Positions 54,508 to 62,958 of a stretch of DNA of 64,000 bases are shown here, piece by piece. Position 1 is the first letter of the stretch. The number at the start of each line of letters is the position of its first letter. The position numbers and the translations under genes are program-made. The stretch comes from Neorhizobium vignae (GTDB taxonomy: Bacteria > Pseudomonadota > Alphaproteobacteria > Rhizobiales > Rhizobiaceae), in assembly GCF_000732195.1 (NCBI RefSeq), contig NZ_JNNU01000009.1, positions 124,001-188,000 of the forward strand, written 5' to 3'. The notes beneath the pieces were generated by a model. The model did no database searches. It saw only the letters and a list, made by a program, of their open reading frames with translations, and was not told where the DNA came from.

Positions 54508-55428
54508 ATGGACAAAAGAGCCTCTTCCGCCTTCGGCGGCAATGCCGCACTGGCCGGCGTCCTGCTGTTCCTGCTCGGCGCCTTCATGTTTTCGCTCAAC
54601 GACGCCATGGGCAAGTGGCTGGTCGCAAGCTTCTCGGTCGGCCAGGTCCTGGTGATCCGCTCGTTCGGAGCCTTCTTCATCCTTGGCCCGATGATTGTCC
54701 GCCAGCCGATATCGGCGCTGTACAAGGTCGAGCGTATGCCGCTGCAGGTGCTGCGCGTGCTCTTCGCCACGGGAGATCTAGCGCTCTTCTACGCCGCCGT
54801 CGCCTACCTGCCGCTCGCCGACGTGATGACCTTCTATATGGCAGGACCTATCTATGTGGCGGCCCTTTCGCATTTCCTGCTCGGCGAACGGATCGGCTGG
54901 CGACGCTGGCTCGCCGTCTTGATCGGGTTCGTCGGCGTGGTGATCGCGCTTCGCCCCTCGTCGGAAATGCTGGCATGGCCCTCCGTCTTCGGCCTTGTCG
55001 GCAGCCTGTCCTTCGCGCTCACCCTCGTCCTGAACCGCAGGCTGCGCGCGACCACCGATGCGACACTCGTGACCTGGCAGACGATTGCCGGCCTGATCGC
55101 CGGGATCTTCCTCAGCATCGGCCACTGGAGCCCGTTCAATACCGGCGAATTGCTGGCGCTGCTGCTGCTCGGCGTCGTCGCCTGCATCGCCCATCTCCTG
55201 ATCACCCGCTCATTGAAGCTCGCGCCGGCCTCCGTGCTGGCGCCGCTGCAATATACGCTGCTGGTCTGGGCGGTCATTCTCGGCTGGCTATTTTTCGGGG
55301 ATTTGCCGGATGCGCAGACCTGGATCGGCGCCGGCATCATCGTCATCGCCGGACTGTTCATCTTCCATCGCGGCAACCTGAAGCAGGATGCTGAACCTGT
55401 CGTGCCGACCGATTCCAGCCAACGCTAG
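54508..55428 (+). CDS. DMT-superfamily transporter (EamA)
   Basis: 306 residues with about ten hydrophobic segments in two EamA repeats (FMFSLNDAMGKWLVASFSVGQVL and PASVLAPLQYTLLVWAVILGWLFFGDLPD). The start at 54508 has GGGGGGAC upstream. It is 47 bp after anmK and may be the last gene of the recycling operon, perhaps exporting a by-product; this is not shown by the sequence. Convergent, 4-bp overlap, with the osmoprotectant permease. Confidence 0.9.
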   Translation: MDKRASSAFGGNAALAGVLLFLLGAFMFSLNDAMGKWLVASFSVGQVLVIRSFGAFFILGPMIVRQPISALYKVERMPLQVLRVLFATGDLALFYAAVAYLPLADVMTFYMAGPIYVAALSHFLLGERIGWRRWLAVLIGFVGVVIALRPSSEMLAWPSVFGLVGSLSFALTLVLNRRLRATTDATLVTWQTIAGLIAGIFLSIGHWSPFNTGELLALLLLGVVACIAHLLITRSLKLAPASVLAPLQYTLLVWAVILGWLFFGDLPDAQTWIGAGIIVIAGLFIFHRGNLKQDAEPVVPTDSSQR

Positions 55429-56168
55429 GCCGCACCCGTCCGGCGGGCGATCATGGCCTCGACGGCCGAAAGCCCGTCATAGATCAGCACGGCCAGCGCG
55501 CCGACGATCAGGCCGCCCTGGAGCACGAATGCAAGGTTGTTGGATTGCAGCCCAGCGATGATCACCTCGCCGAGCGTCTTTGCCGCAACCGTCGAACCGA
55601 TCGTCGCGGTGGCGAGGCTGATCACCACCGAAAGCCGGATGCCGGCGACGACCACCGGCAAGGACAGCGGCAACTCGACCTGAATGAGCCGCTGGACAGG
55701 TGTCATGCCGGAACCACGCGCTGCCTCCATCACCGATCGCGGCAGGTTGGTGAGCGCGGTCAGCGTGTTTTCAAAGATCGGTAGAAGCCCGTAGAGAAAC
55801 AGCGCGATCAGCGTCGGCTTCTCGCCGAAACCGACAGCCGGAACGGCAAGCGCCAGAACCGCGACCGGCGGAAACGTCTGGCCGATATTGACGAGGCTGC
55901 GAGACAGCGCCAGGAACTCCGCCCCGAACGGCCGGGTAACAAGGATCGCCAGAAGCACGGCGATGATCGTCGCCGCCAGCGTCGCGATGAAGACGGTCCG
56001 CAGATGCAGGAGCGTCAGGCTGAGCAGGCTGCCCTGATTGTAGATCGCCGGCGCGTTCGGCTGCACGAGGGGTTTCAACAATGGCTCGAAACTGCCCGGC
56101 GATACCAGGAAGGCAATCAGCAAGAGGAGCAGAAAGCCGCGCAGTATGGTCGGCACCCAAGCCCTCAT
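55425..56168 (-). CDS. Osmoprotectant ABC transporter permease (OpuCB/YehW type)
   Basis: 247 residues from the ATG at 56168, which overlaps the ATPase stop (ATGA). Conserved stretch: LSRSLVNIGQTFPPVAVLALAVPAVGFGEKPTLIALFLYGLLPIFENTLTAL, diagnostic of glycine-betaine/choline permeases, and the EAA loop RSVMEAARGSGMTPVQRL. Last gene of a four-gene import operon. Confidence 0.92.
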   Translation of the reverse strand: MRAWVPTILRGFLLLLLIAFLVSPGSFEPLLKPLVQPNAPAIYNQGSLLSLTLLHLRTVFIATLAATIIAVLLAILVTRPFGAEFLALSRSLVNIGQTFPPVAVLALAVPAVGFGEKPTLIALFLYGLLPIFENTLTALTNLPRSVMEAARGSGMTPVQRLIQVELPLSLPVVVAGIRLSVVISLATATIGSTVAAKTLGEVIIAGLQSNNLAFVLQGGLIVGALAVLIYDGLSAVEAMIARRTGAA

Positions 56169-57103
56169 CGCGGCCTCGCGGCACGCTTGAGGATCGCGTC
56201 GAGGGTCACCCGGCCCATTGGACTGCCGCTCATGGAAATGACCGGAAGCGCATCGCGGCCACTCCATATGAGATCGGCAAGCGCCTCCTGCTGGCTCCTG
56301 TCCTCCCGGATCGGCTCGCCCTCCGCCTCGCCCGGCTCTGCCGCAGCGCCGGTCCTTGCAATCGAAAGCAGCCGGAACGGCCGTTCCGCGTCGCCGATCA
56401 GCGTCTCGACGAAAGGGGTCGCCGGAGCACGGACAAGTTCGGCCGGCGGCCCGTATTGCACCACCTTGCCCTTGTCCATCACCGCGATCTTGTCGGCGAG
56501 ATGAAAGGCTTCGTTCATGTCGTGGGTGACGAGCACGATGGTCGTGCCGAAATGTTTCTGGATCGCCAGCAGATCCTCCTGCGCCTTGGCGCGGATGATC
56601 GGGTCGAGCGCCCCGAAGGGCTCGTCCATCAGCAGCACGTTCGGTTCGGCTGCAAGCGCCCGCGCCACCCCGACACGCTGCTGCTGGCCACCGGAAAGCT
56701 CGTGCGGATAACGCGGGCCGAACGTCTTCGGTTCAAGCTGGAAGAGCGTCAGCAGTTCCTCGACCTTGGCGTCGATGCGGGACCTTTCCCAGCCGAGCAG
56801 GCCTGGCACCGTCGCAATGTTCTGCGCTACCGTCCGGTGCGGGAACAGCCCATGGCCCTGGATGGCGTAGCCGATCCGGCGCCGCAACTCGTAACCCGGC
56901 ATGGACCGGTTGTCCTCGCCGTCGAGCCGGATGGCACCTTCGGTCGCTTCCACCAGCCGATTGATCATCCGGATCAGCGTCGTCTTGCCCGAACCGGACG
57001 TGCCGACCACGACCGTGACGGTGCGCGGCTCGATCACCATCGAGACGTTGTCGACGACGGTGACACCGTCATAGCGCTTGGTAATGGCGTCGATCTCGAT
57101 CAT
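56165..57103 (-). CDS. Osmoprotectant ABC transporter ATPase (OpuCA/YehX type)
   Basis: 312 residues. Walker A GTSGSGKTTLIRMINRL, signature LSGGQQQRVGVARAL, Walker B VLLMDEPFGALD and IRAKAQEDLLAIQK following, the pattern of ProV-like ATPases. A C-terminal extension of about 70 residues may be a degenerate regulatory (CBS-like) segment. Overlaps both neighbours by 4 bp. Confidence 0.94.
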   Translation of the reverse strand: MIEIDAITKRYDGVTVVDNVSMVIEPRTVTVVVGTSGSGKTTLIRMINRLVEATEGAIRLDGEDNRSMPGYELRRRIGYAIQGHGLFPHRTVAQNIATVPGLLGWERSRIDAKVEELLTLFQLEPKTFGPRYPHELSGGQQQRVGVARALAAEPNVLLMDEPFGALDPIIRAKAQEDLLAIQKHFGTTIVLVTHDMNEAFHLADKIAVMDKGKVVQYGPPAELVRAPATPFVETLIGDAERPFRLLSIARTGAAAEPGEAEGEPIREDRSQQEALADLIWSGRDALPVISMSGSPMGRVTLDAILKRAARPR

Positions 57104-58266
57104 GCGGATCTGGCTCCGTTGGGGACGCGGGAGTTCATTTCGATCAGCGCGTCGAGGACGACGGCCGAGGCAAAGGCGAGCGCCACAGTCGGTACGGCGC
57201 CAAGCAGGACGAGATCCATCGCTGTCTGGCCGATACCCTGGAAGACGAAGACGCCGAAACCGCCGCCGCCGATCAGCGCGGCAATCGTCGCCATGCCGAT
57301 ATTCTGGACGAGCACGATACGGATCGCGGTCAGGATGACCGGCAGCGCCAGCGGGAACTCGATCTTGAACAGCCGTTGCCAGCCTGTCATGCCGATGCCG
57401 CGGGCAGCGTCATTCGCAGCGCGAGGCACGCCCGCAAGCCCGACGACGGTGTTGGCGACGACAGGCAGCAGCGAATAGAGAAACAGCGCGACAAAGGCTG
57501 GCGCTCCCCCGATGCCGCGGATGCCGATCGCCGCGGCACCCGGCACATTGGCTGCGATCCAGCCAAGCGGCGCAATCAACAGGCCGAAAAGCGCGATCGA
57601 CGGGATGGTCTGGACGAGGTTCAGCGTGTTGAGCACGCCATCCCTCAGCGGCGCCACCCGATGACAGAGGATGCCGAGCGGCAACCCCACCAGAACGGCA
57701 GCAAAGAGCGAGCCAAGCGCCAGCTCCACATGTTTGCCCGCCTCGACCCAGAAGACGTCGGCGCGGCCGGAATATTCCTTCATGATCGACAGCCCGTTCC
57801 AGCTTCCCGACATCAGCAGCGTGCCAATTGCCGCCGCGGCCACGACCAGAAACAGCACCCGCATCGCCGGCGGCGGATCGAGCCGCGTGATCGCATCGGC
57901 AGCCAGAAGCGCGAAGGCGAACAGCAGGATCCAGAAGCCCGAGGCGGGTGAGACCCGGGCATAGGTATTGCCGGCCGGCGTCAGGAATGTCGCCGCGTGC
58001 CCGATCGAAAGCGTCAGCGCCGCCAGCGCCGCGACGGCGGCAAGCAGTTTTATCCAGGGTGACGTGCGAAAGAGTGCTGCTGCCGTCGCAAGAACCAGCA
58101 CGCCGATCAGACCCCAGCCTGCCCAGGCCGGCAGCGATTGAAGCATCGCCTCCGCCTTGCCCTGTACGATCCGATTGGGCTTAAGCGTCGCAAACGACGC
58201 CCAGAGCCCGCCGTAGACGGCTAGAAGGGCGATGACGATGCCGAGTTTATCGAACTGAACTCTCAA
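57100..58266 (-). CDS. Osmoprotectant ABC transporter permease (OpuCB/YehY type)
   Basis: 388 residues; the N-terminal half holds four or five extra hydrophobic segments before the permease core, as in YehY. Core: LNLVQTIPSIALFGLLIAPLGW and APAFVALFLYSLLPVVANTVVGLAGVP, then the EAA loop AANDAARGIGMTGWQRL. It is the first membrane gene after the binding protein. Confidence 0.92.
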   Translation of the reverse strand: MRVQFDKLGIVIALLAVYGGLWASFATLKPNRIVQGKAEAMLQSLPAWAGWGLIGVLVLATAAALFRTSPWIKLLAAVAALAALTLSIGHAATFLTPAGNTYARVSPASGFWILLFAFALLAADAITRLDPPPAMRVLFLVVAAAAIGTLLMSGSWNGLSIMKEYSGRADVFWVEAGKHVELALGSLFAAVLVGLPLGILCHRVAPLRDGVLNTLNLVQTIPSIALFGLLIAPLGWIAANVPGAAAIGIRGIGGAPAFVALFLYSLLPVVANTVVGLAGVPRAANDAARGIGMTGWQRLFKIEFPLALPVILTAIRIVLVQNIGMATIAALIGGGGFGVFVFQGIGQTAMDLVLLGAVPTVALAFASAVVLDALIEMNSRVPNGARSA

Positions 58267-58300
58267 ACCGTCCCTGCCTATAATCGACCTGCGACCGATG

Positions 58301-58327
58301 AAAAAGCCGGACGCTGTAGCGCCCGGC
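58301..58327 (-). terminator. Attenuator after the osmoprotectant-binding protein gene
   Basis: On the minus strand GCCGGGCGCT and AGCGTCCGGC (one G-T pair) form a 10-bp stem with a very short loop, followed by TTTTTC. It lies between the binding-protein gene and the permease genes, so it would lower expression of the latter. Confidence 0.75.
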
Positions 58328-58359
58328 CCATGTTGACACGAAACCGCGCCGAAAAGGAA

Positions 58360-59271
58360 TTACTTCAGGAAGCCGTTCTTCTTGAGAAAATCCTCGGCAA
58401 CCGCCTTGGCCGGTTCGCCACCTACCTGCACGCGACCATTGAGGTCCTGCAGCGTGACGAGATCGAGCTTGGCGAAGACCGGCTTCAGCACCGCCTCGAT
58501 GGTCGGGTTCTTCTTGAGCACCTCCTCGCGGATGATCGGGGTCGGCTGGTAGACCGGCTGAACGCCCTTGTCGTCTTCGAGAACAACGAGCCCGGAAGGC
58601 GCAATGCCGCCGTCGGTACCGTAGACCATGGCGGCATTCGCATTGTTAGTCTGGTTGGCGGCAGCACCGATGGTCGCTGCGGTATCACCGCCCGAGAGCG
58701 TGATCAGCTGGTCTGGCTTCAGCTTGAAGCCGTAGGTGGTCTGGAAGGCCGGCAAGGCTGCGGCCGAATTGACGAATTCGGAGGAGGCCGCCAGGACGAT
58801 CTTGCCGCCTCCCGCAACATATTTGCCGAAGTCGGTCAGCGTCTTCAGCTTGTTGGCGTCGGCAACGTCCTTGCGCACCGCGATTGCCCAGGTGTTGTTC
58901 GCCGAAGACGGCGCCAGCCAGACGATCTTGTTGGCGTCATAATCGAGCTTCTTGACCGCTTCATAGGCCTTTTGCGGGTTCTTCCAGGTGGGATCGTCGC
59001 CCTTCTCGAAGAAGAACGCGCCGTTTCCGGTATATTCCGGATAGATGTCGATCTCGCCGGCGGTAATCGCCTTGCGGACGACCGGCGTCGCTCCGAGCTG
59101 GATACGATCGGTGGCCTGGATGTTGTTCGCCTTCAGCATGGCAAGGATGATATTGCCCAGCACGCCGCCTTCGGTATCGATCTTCGACGAGACGACGACC
59201 TGAGCGTTCGCCATGGTGGCCGACACGCCAAGCGCAAAAGCTATGCCCAAAAGCTTTTTCTTCAAAGACAT
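58360..59271 (-). CDS. Osmoprotectant ABC transporter solute-binding protein (OsmF/YehZ type)
   Basis: 303 residues from the ATG at 59271, signal peptide MSLKKKLLGIAFALGVSATMANA. OpuAC-type pattern: KIDTEGGVLGNIILAMLKANN, VVRKAITAGEIDIYPEYTGNGAFFF and NNTWAIAVRKD. The substrate class is glycine betaine or a related quaternary amine; OsmF-type proteins may bind other ligands weakly. Confidence 0.92.
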   Translation of the reverse strand: MSLKKKLLGIAFALGVSATMANAQVVVSSKIDTEGGVLGNIILAMLKANNIQATDRIQLGATPVVRKAITAGEIDIYPEYTGNGAFFFEKGDDPTWKNPQKAYEAVKKLDYDANKIVWLAPSSANNTWAIAVRKDVADANKLKTLTDFGKYVAGGGKIVLAASSEFVNSAAALPAFQTTYGFKLKPDQLITLSGGDTAATIGAAANQTNNANAAMVYGTDGGIAPSGLVVLEDDKGVQPVYQPTPIIREEVLKKNPTIEAVLKPVFAKLDLVTLQDLNGRVQVGGEPAKAVAEDFLKKNGFLK

Positions 59272-59609
59272 GACAGAATTTCCCTCCGGATCGCCAGTCA
59301 CCACCTCGTTTGACTTGGCCTGGAACACATAAAAGCCACTGTTATGTAGGGCAGCTTATAAGATGTGCGAGTTCCGGAAGGGCGCATCCGACAAATATTT
59401 TGTGCGGTGCGTTTTATCCGCCGATCGACCTATCCGATAAGATCTGCCGCCCGCTGTTGGCTGGCTGAAACAAGCCTTGTCGGAGGCCCGGTGGGCGGCA
59501 TCGACAACCAGTTCGAAATTGCCCGCCTTCAGCCTGGAGAGGGTGGCGTCCGCCATCGATCGTATCGGCGTCGTCGAACCTCACGATCAAAACCCTCGTT
59601 CACTTGACT
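59272..59609. other. Intergenic region with no gene identified
   Basis: 338 bp between the binding-protein gene and the GntR gene, both on the minus strand. It should hold the promoter of the binding-protein gene. I see no conserved motif, repeat or convincing small gene; short open frames on both strands lack recognisable sequence. Confidence 0.6.
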
Positions 59610-60287
59610 TCACGCTTCGGACACGCGGATCAGATGTTTCTCGCCCGAGCGAATGACGTGATCGCGCATCAGGCGCTCGGCAAGATCGGGATCGCGGTCG
59701 GCGATCGCATTGGCAATCGCCTCATGCTCCTCGACCGCCAGAAAGCGCTCCCGCTCTTCCGACAGCACGCTGAGACGGGCTGCATGGGTATAGATGCTCT
59801 GACCGCCCTGCAGGCGACGCAGATAGCCGCAGCCGGATGCTTCATGGATGACATTGTGGAAGCGCTCGTTGAGGGCGATGAGCTGCAGCACGTCCACCGT
59901 CATGAGGCCGGCCCGCATCTCGACGATGAGTTCGCGCATCAGGGCCACGTCCTCATCCTTCACCCGCTTGGCGGCCTGGCGAGCAATCATGCTCTCGAGC
60001 GCTGCGCGCGCCAGCATCATCTCTTCCGCCTGGCCGGCATTGAAGGTGACATAAATCCCGCGGCGAGGCTCCGACCGTACCAGCCCTTCGGCCTCAAGCA
60101 CGCGCAAAGCCTCCTTCAGCGGTGTCGTGCTTATGCCGAGCTGCCCCGCGAGGTGGCGTTCGTTCAGCTTCTCGCCGCTTTTCAGTCGGCCGGAAAGAAT
60201 GGCATCGCGTACCAGCCCGTAAACATGGTCGCGCAGGCTTTTCAGAAAAACCGGCGCCACTGGCAGAAGCGCATTGTCAATCCCCAT
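59610..60287 (-). CDS. GntR-family (FCD) transcriptional regulator
   Basis: 225 residues from the ATG at 60287 with GGAGG upstream. HTH: SGEKLNERHLAGQLGISTTPLKEALRVLEAEGLVRSEPRRGIYV; FCD domain: RAALESMIARQAAKRV and ALNERFHNVIHEASG. Divergent from a sugar-acid dehydratase gene, with a 12-bp palindrome in the gap, so it likely controls that pathway. Confidence 0.93.
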   Translation of the reverse strand: MGIDNALLPVAPVFLKSLRDHVYGLVRDAILSGRLKSGEKLNERHLAGQLGISTTPLKEALRVLEAEGLVRSEPRRGIYVTFNAGQAEEMMLARAALESMIARQAAKRVKDEDVALMRELIVEMRAGLMTVDVLQLIALNERFHNVIHEASGCGYLRRLQGGQSIYTHAARLSVLSEERERFLAVEEHEAIANAIADRDPDLAERLMRDHVIRSGEKHLIRVSEA

Positions 60288-60332
60288 CCGCGTCCTCCAC
60301 CTTGTCTCTCGGGCTGACCTAGCATCTGAAAT

Positions 60333-60344
60333 TTGATATATCAA
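60333..60344. promoter_or_regulatory. Candidate GntR operator
   Basis: TTGATATATCAA, a perfect 12-bp palindrome in the 163-bp divergent gap between the GntR gene (start 60287) and the dehydratase gene (start 60451). AT-rich palindromes of this kind are common FCD-family sites. Confidence 0.6.
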
Positions 60345-60450
60345 TTTAAAACGAGCGTGTTTAAGTTGGCGCTGGGCGGGAGGAGCTCCGTCCCTGGGAT
60401 CGCGACACAATCGATCCCGGAACGATGGCAGGATTTCTGGAAGAACAAGC

Positions 60451-62181
60451 ATGACTAAGAAAGCAGCCGATCTCCGCAGCGCCCGTTGGTTCGCGCCGGA
60501 TGATCTCCGGTCGTCGGGACACCGCTCCCGAATGATGCAGATGGGTTTTGACGAGAAGGATTGGGGCAAGAAGCCGATCATTGCCATCCTCAATACCTGG
60601 TCCGACCTCAACGCCTGCCATGCCCATTTCAAGGATCGCGTCGAACACGTTAAGCGCGGCGTGCTTCAGGCCGGCGGCTTCCCGGTAGAACTGCCGGTAC
60701 AGTCGCTCTCCGAAAGCGCGCTGAAGCCGACATCGATGCTCTATCGCAACTTCCTCGCCATGGAGGCCGAGGAGCTCTTGCGCGCCCATCCGGTCGACGG
60801 TGCGGTGTTGATGGGCGGCTGCGACAAGACCACGCCGGCTCTGGTCATGGGCGCCATCAGCGCCGGTTTTCCGATGATCTTCCTGCCCGCCGGCCCGATG
60901 CTGCGCGGCAACTACAAGGGCGAATGGCTGGGCTCCGGCTCGGACGCCTGGAAATACTGGGACGAACGCCGCGCCGGCACGATTTCCGAAGAACAATGGA
61001 CTGGCGTCGAAGAGGGCATTGCCCGCTCCTACGGCCATTGCATGACCTTCGGCACCGCAAGCACCATGACCGCCATCGCCGAAGCGCTCGGCCTTACCCT
61101 CCCCGGTGCCAGTTCCATTCCCGCTGCGGACGTTAACCACATACGGATGAGCACGCGCTGTGGCCGCCGGATCGTCGAAATGGTCTGGGACGAACTGACG
61201 CCTGACAGGATCATCACGCCGGATGCAGTCCACAATGCGACGACGGTCGCCATGGCGACGGGCTGTTCCACCAATGCGGTCGTGCATCTGCTGTCGATGG
61301 CTCGCCGCGCCGGCGTACCGCTGACGCTGGACGATCTCGACAAGGCGGGACGCACGACGCCTGTCGTCGCCAACATCCGTCCGTCCGGCGACAGATACCT
61401 GATGGAAGACTTCTACTACGCCGGGGGCCTGCGCGCCCTGATGTCGGAGATCAAGGATCTTCTGAAACTCGACGCCATGACCGTCAGCGGTGTCCCGCTC
61501 GGCGAGACGTTGAAAGGCGCGGAAGTCTACAACAGCGACGTCATCCGCCCCTTGTCGAACCCGATCTATCATGAGGGTTCCCTGGCGGTCCTCAAAGGCA
61601 ACCTAGCACCGGACGGCTGCGTCATGAAGCCTTCCGCCTGCGAGCCGCGGCTGCGGGTCCACGAAGGTCCCGCCCTCGTCTTCGACAGTTATCCGGAAAT
61701 GAAGGCGATGATCGACCGCGAAGATCTCGACGTCACCGCCGACCACGTGCTGATCCTGCGCAACGCCGGCCCCAAAGGCGGTCCCGGCATGCCGGAATGG
61801 GGCATGCTGCCGATCCCGAAGAAGATCCTGAGACAGGGTTTTCGCGACATGCTGCGCATATCCGATGCCCGCATGTCCGGCACGAGCTACGGCGCCTGCA
61901 TCCTGCATGTGGCGCCTGAAGCCTATATCGGCGGCCCGCTGTCGCTGGTGCGCACCGGCGACATCATCCGCGTCGACCTGCCGAACCGCTCGATCGACAT
62001 GCTGGTGGACGAAGCAACGCTCGCCAGGCGCCGTGCCGAATGGGTGGCGCCCGCCGACAAATACGAACGCGGCTACGGCTGGATGTTTGCCAAGCACATC
62101 AAGCAGGCCAACGAAGGCTGCGACTTCGACTTCCTCGAACGGGAATTCGGCGCCACCGCCGGCGAGCCCGAGATTTTCTGA
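60451..62181 (+). CDS. IlvD/Edd-family sugar-acid dehydratase
   Basis: 576 residues. The three cysteines for a [2Fe-2S] cluster are visible: Cys56 (NTWSDLNACHAHF), Cys124 (MGGCDKTTPA) and Cys197 (YGHCMTFGTASTM). These match the pentonate/hexonate dehydratase branch exemplified by rhizobial L-arabinonate dehydratase rather than biosynthetic IlvD. It dehydrates an aldonic acid to a 2-keto-3-deoxy acid. The exact sugar acid cannot be decided. Confidence 0.88.
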   Translation: MTKKAADLRSARWFAPDDLRSSGHRSRMMQMGFDEKDWGKKPIIAILNTWSDLNACHAHFKDRVEHVKRGVLQAGGFPVELPVQSLSESALKPTSMLYRNFLAMEAEELLRAHPVDGAVLMGGCDKTTPALVMGAISAGFPMIFLPAGPMLRGNYKGEWLGSGSDAWKYWDERRAGTISEEQWTGVEEGIARSYGHCMTFGTASTMTAIAEALGLTLPGASSIPAADVNHIRMSTRCGRRIVEMVWDELTPDRIITPDAVHNATTVAMATGCSTNAVVHLLSMARRAGVPLTLDDLDKAGRTTPVVANIRPSGDRYLMEDFYYAGGLRALMSEIKDLLKLDAMTVSGVPLGETLKGAEVYNSDVIRPLSNPIYHEGSLAVLKGNLAPDGCVMKPSACEPRLRVHEGPALVFDSYPEMKAMIDREDLDVTADHVLILRNAGPKGGPGMPEWGMLPIPKKILRQGFRDMLRISDARMSGTSYGACILHVAPEAYIGGPLSLVRTGDIIRVDLPNRSIDMLVDEATLARRRAEWVAPADKYERGYGWMFAKHIKQANEGCDFDFLEREFGATAGEPEIF

Positions 62182-62205
62182 CCCGACATGTCTGAGTGGA
62201 ACCCT

Positions 62206-62931
62206 ATGACCGACTACATTCTTTCCGACGCCACACGCCAGAAATACGAAAGCGTCAGCTGCGCGACGATCTGCACCGCGCTCTTCAAGCGCGGCCTGCG
62301 CAATCAGTTCATCCAGGATGTCCGGCCGCTTTCCCAGAAACCAGGAAACATGGTCGGCCAGGCCTTCACGTTGCGCTACATCCCGGCGCGCGAAGACCTG
62401 AACCCGCTTTCGGTGTTCCAGAACCCGCAGCATCCGCAGCGTGCCGCCGTCGAGCAGTGCCCGCCCGGCCATGTCCTGGTCATGGACAGCCGCAAGGATC
62501 CCCGCGCGGCCTCCGCCGGCTCTATCCTCGTATCGCGCCTGATGGTGCGCGGTGTCGCCGGCGTCGTCACTGACGGCGGTTTTCGCGATAGCCCGGAAAT
62601 CGCCGAACTCGGCATCCGGGCCTACCACAACCGCCCCTCCGCCCCGACCAACCTCACCCTACACCAGGCACTCGACATCAACGTGCCCATCGGCTGCGGC
62701 GACGTCGCCGTCTGGCCGGGCGACGTGGTGGTCGGCGACAACGAGGGAGTCGTCATCATCCCGGCGCATATCGCCGACGAAATCGCCGATGAGGTGATCG
62801 AAATGACTGCGTTTGAGGATTTCGTGACCGAGGAAGTCTTGAACGGCCGCTCGATCATCGGCCTCTACCCGGCGACGAAGGAGGAAAGCAAATCCGACTT
62901 CGCCCGCTGGCGTCAGGCCAAGGGCCGCTGA
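62206..62931 (+). CDS. RraA-family protein, probable keto-acid aldolase
   Basis: 241 residues from the ATG at 62206 (GAGTGGA upstream); an ATG at 62188 is an alternative. The family core is visible: GQAFTLRYIPARED, MVRGVAGVVTDGGFRDSPEI, GCGDVAVWPGDVVVGDNEGVVIIPAHIAD. The DGGFRD metal/substrate motif fits the HMG/CHA-aldolase-type RraA proteins rather than the RNase E inhibitor, which lacks the adjacent acids. Placed 24 bp after the dehydratase gene, it may cleave the keto-deoxy acid or decarboxylate a product. Confidence 0.88.
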   Translation: MTDYILSDATRQKYESVSCATICTALFKRGLRNQFIQDVRPLSQKPGNMVGQAFTLRYIPAREDLNPLSVFQNPQHPQRAAVEQCPPGHVLVMDSRKDPRAASAGSILVSRLMVRGVAGVVTDGGFRDSPEIAELGIRAYHNRPSAPTNLTLHQALDINVPIGCGDVAVWPGDVVVGDNEGVVIIPAHIADEIADEVIEMTAFEDFVTEEVLNGRSIIGLYPATKEESKSDFARWRQAKGR

Positions 62932-62958
62932 AGCGACCTCTGGCCGATATCCTGCCGC

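Noticed and set aside
59356..59556. 66-codon minus-strand open frame in the gap before the GntR gene
   Set aside because: No ribosome site, no recognisable sequence and an equally long open frame on the other strand.
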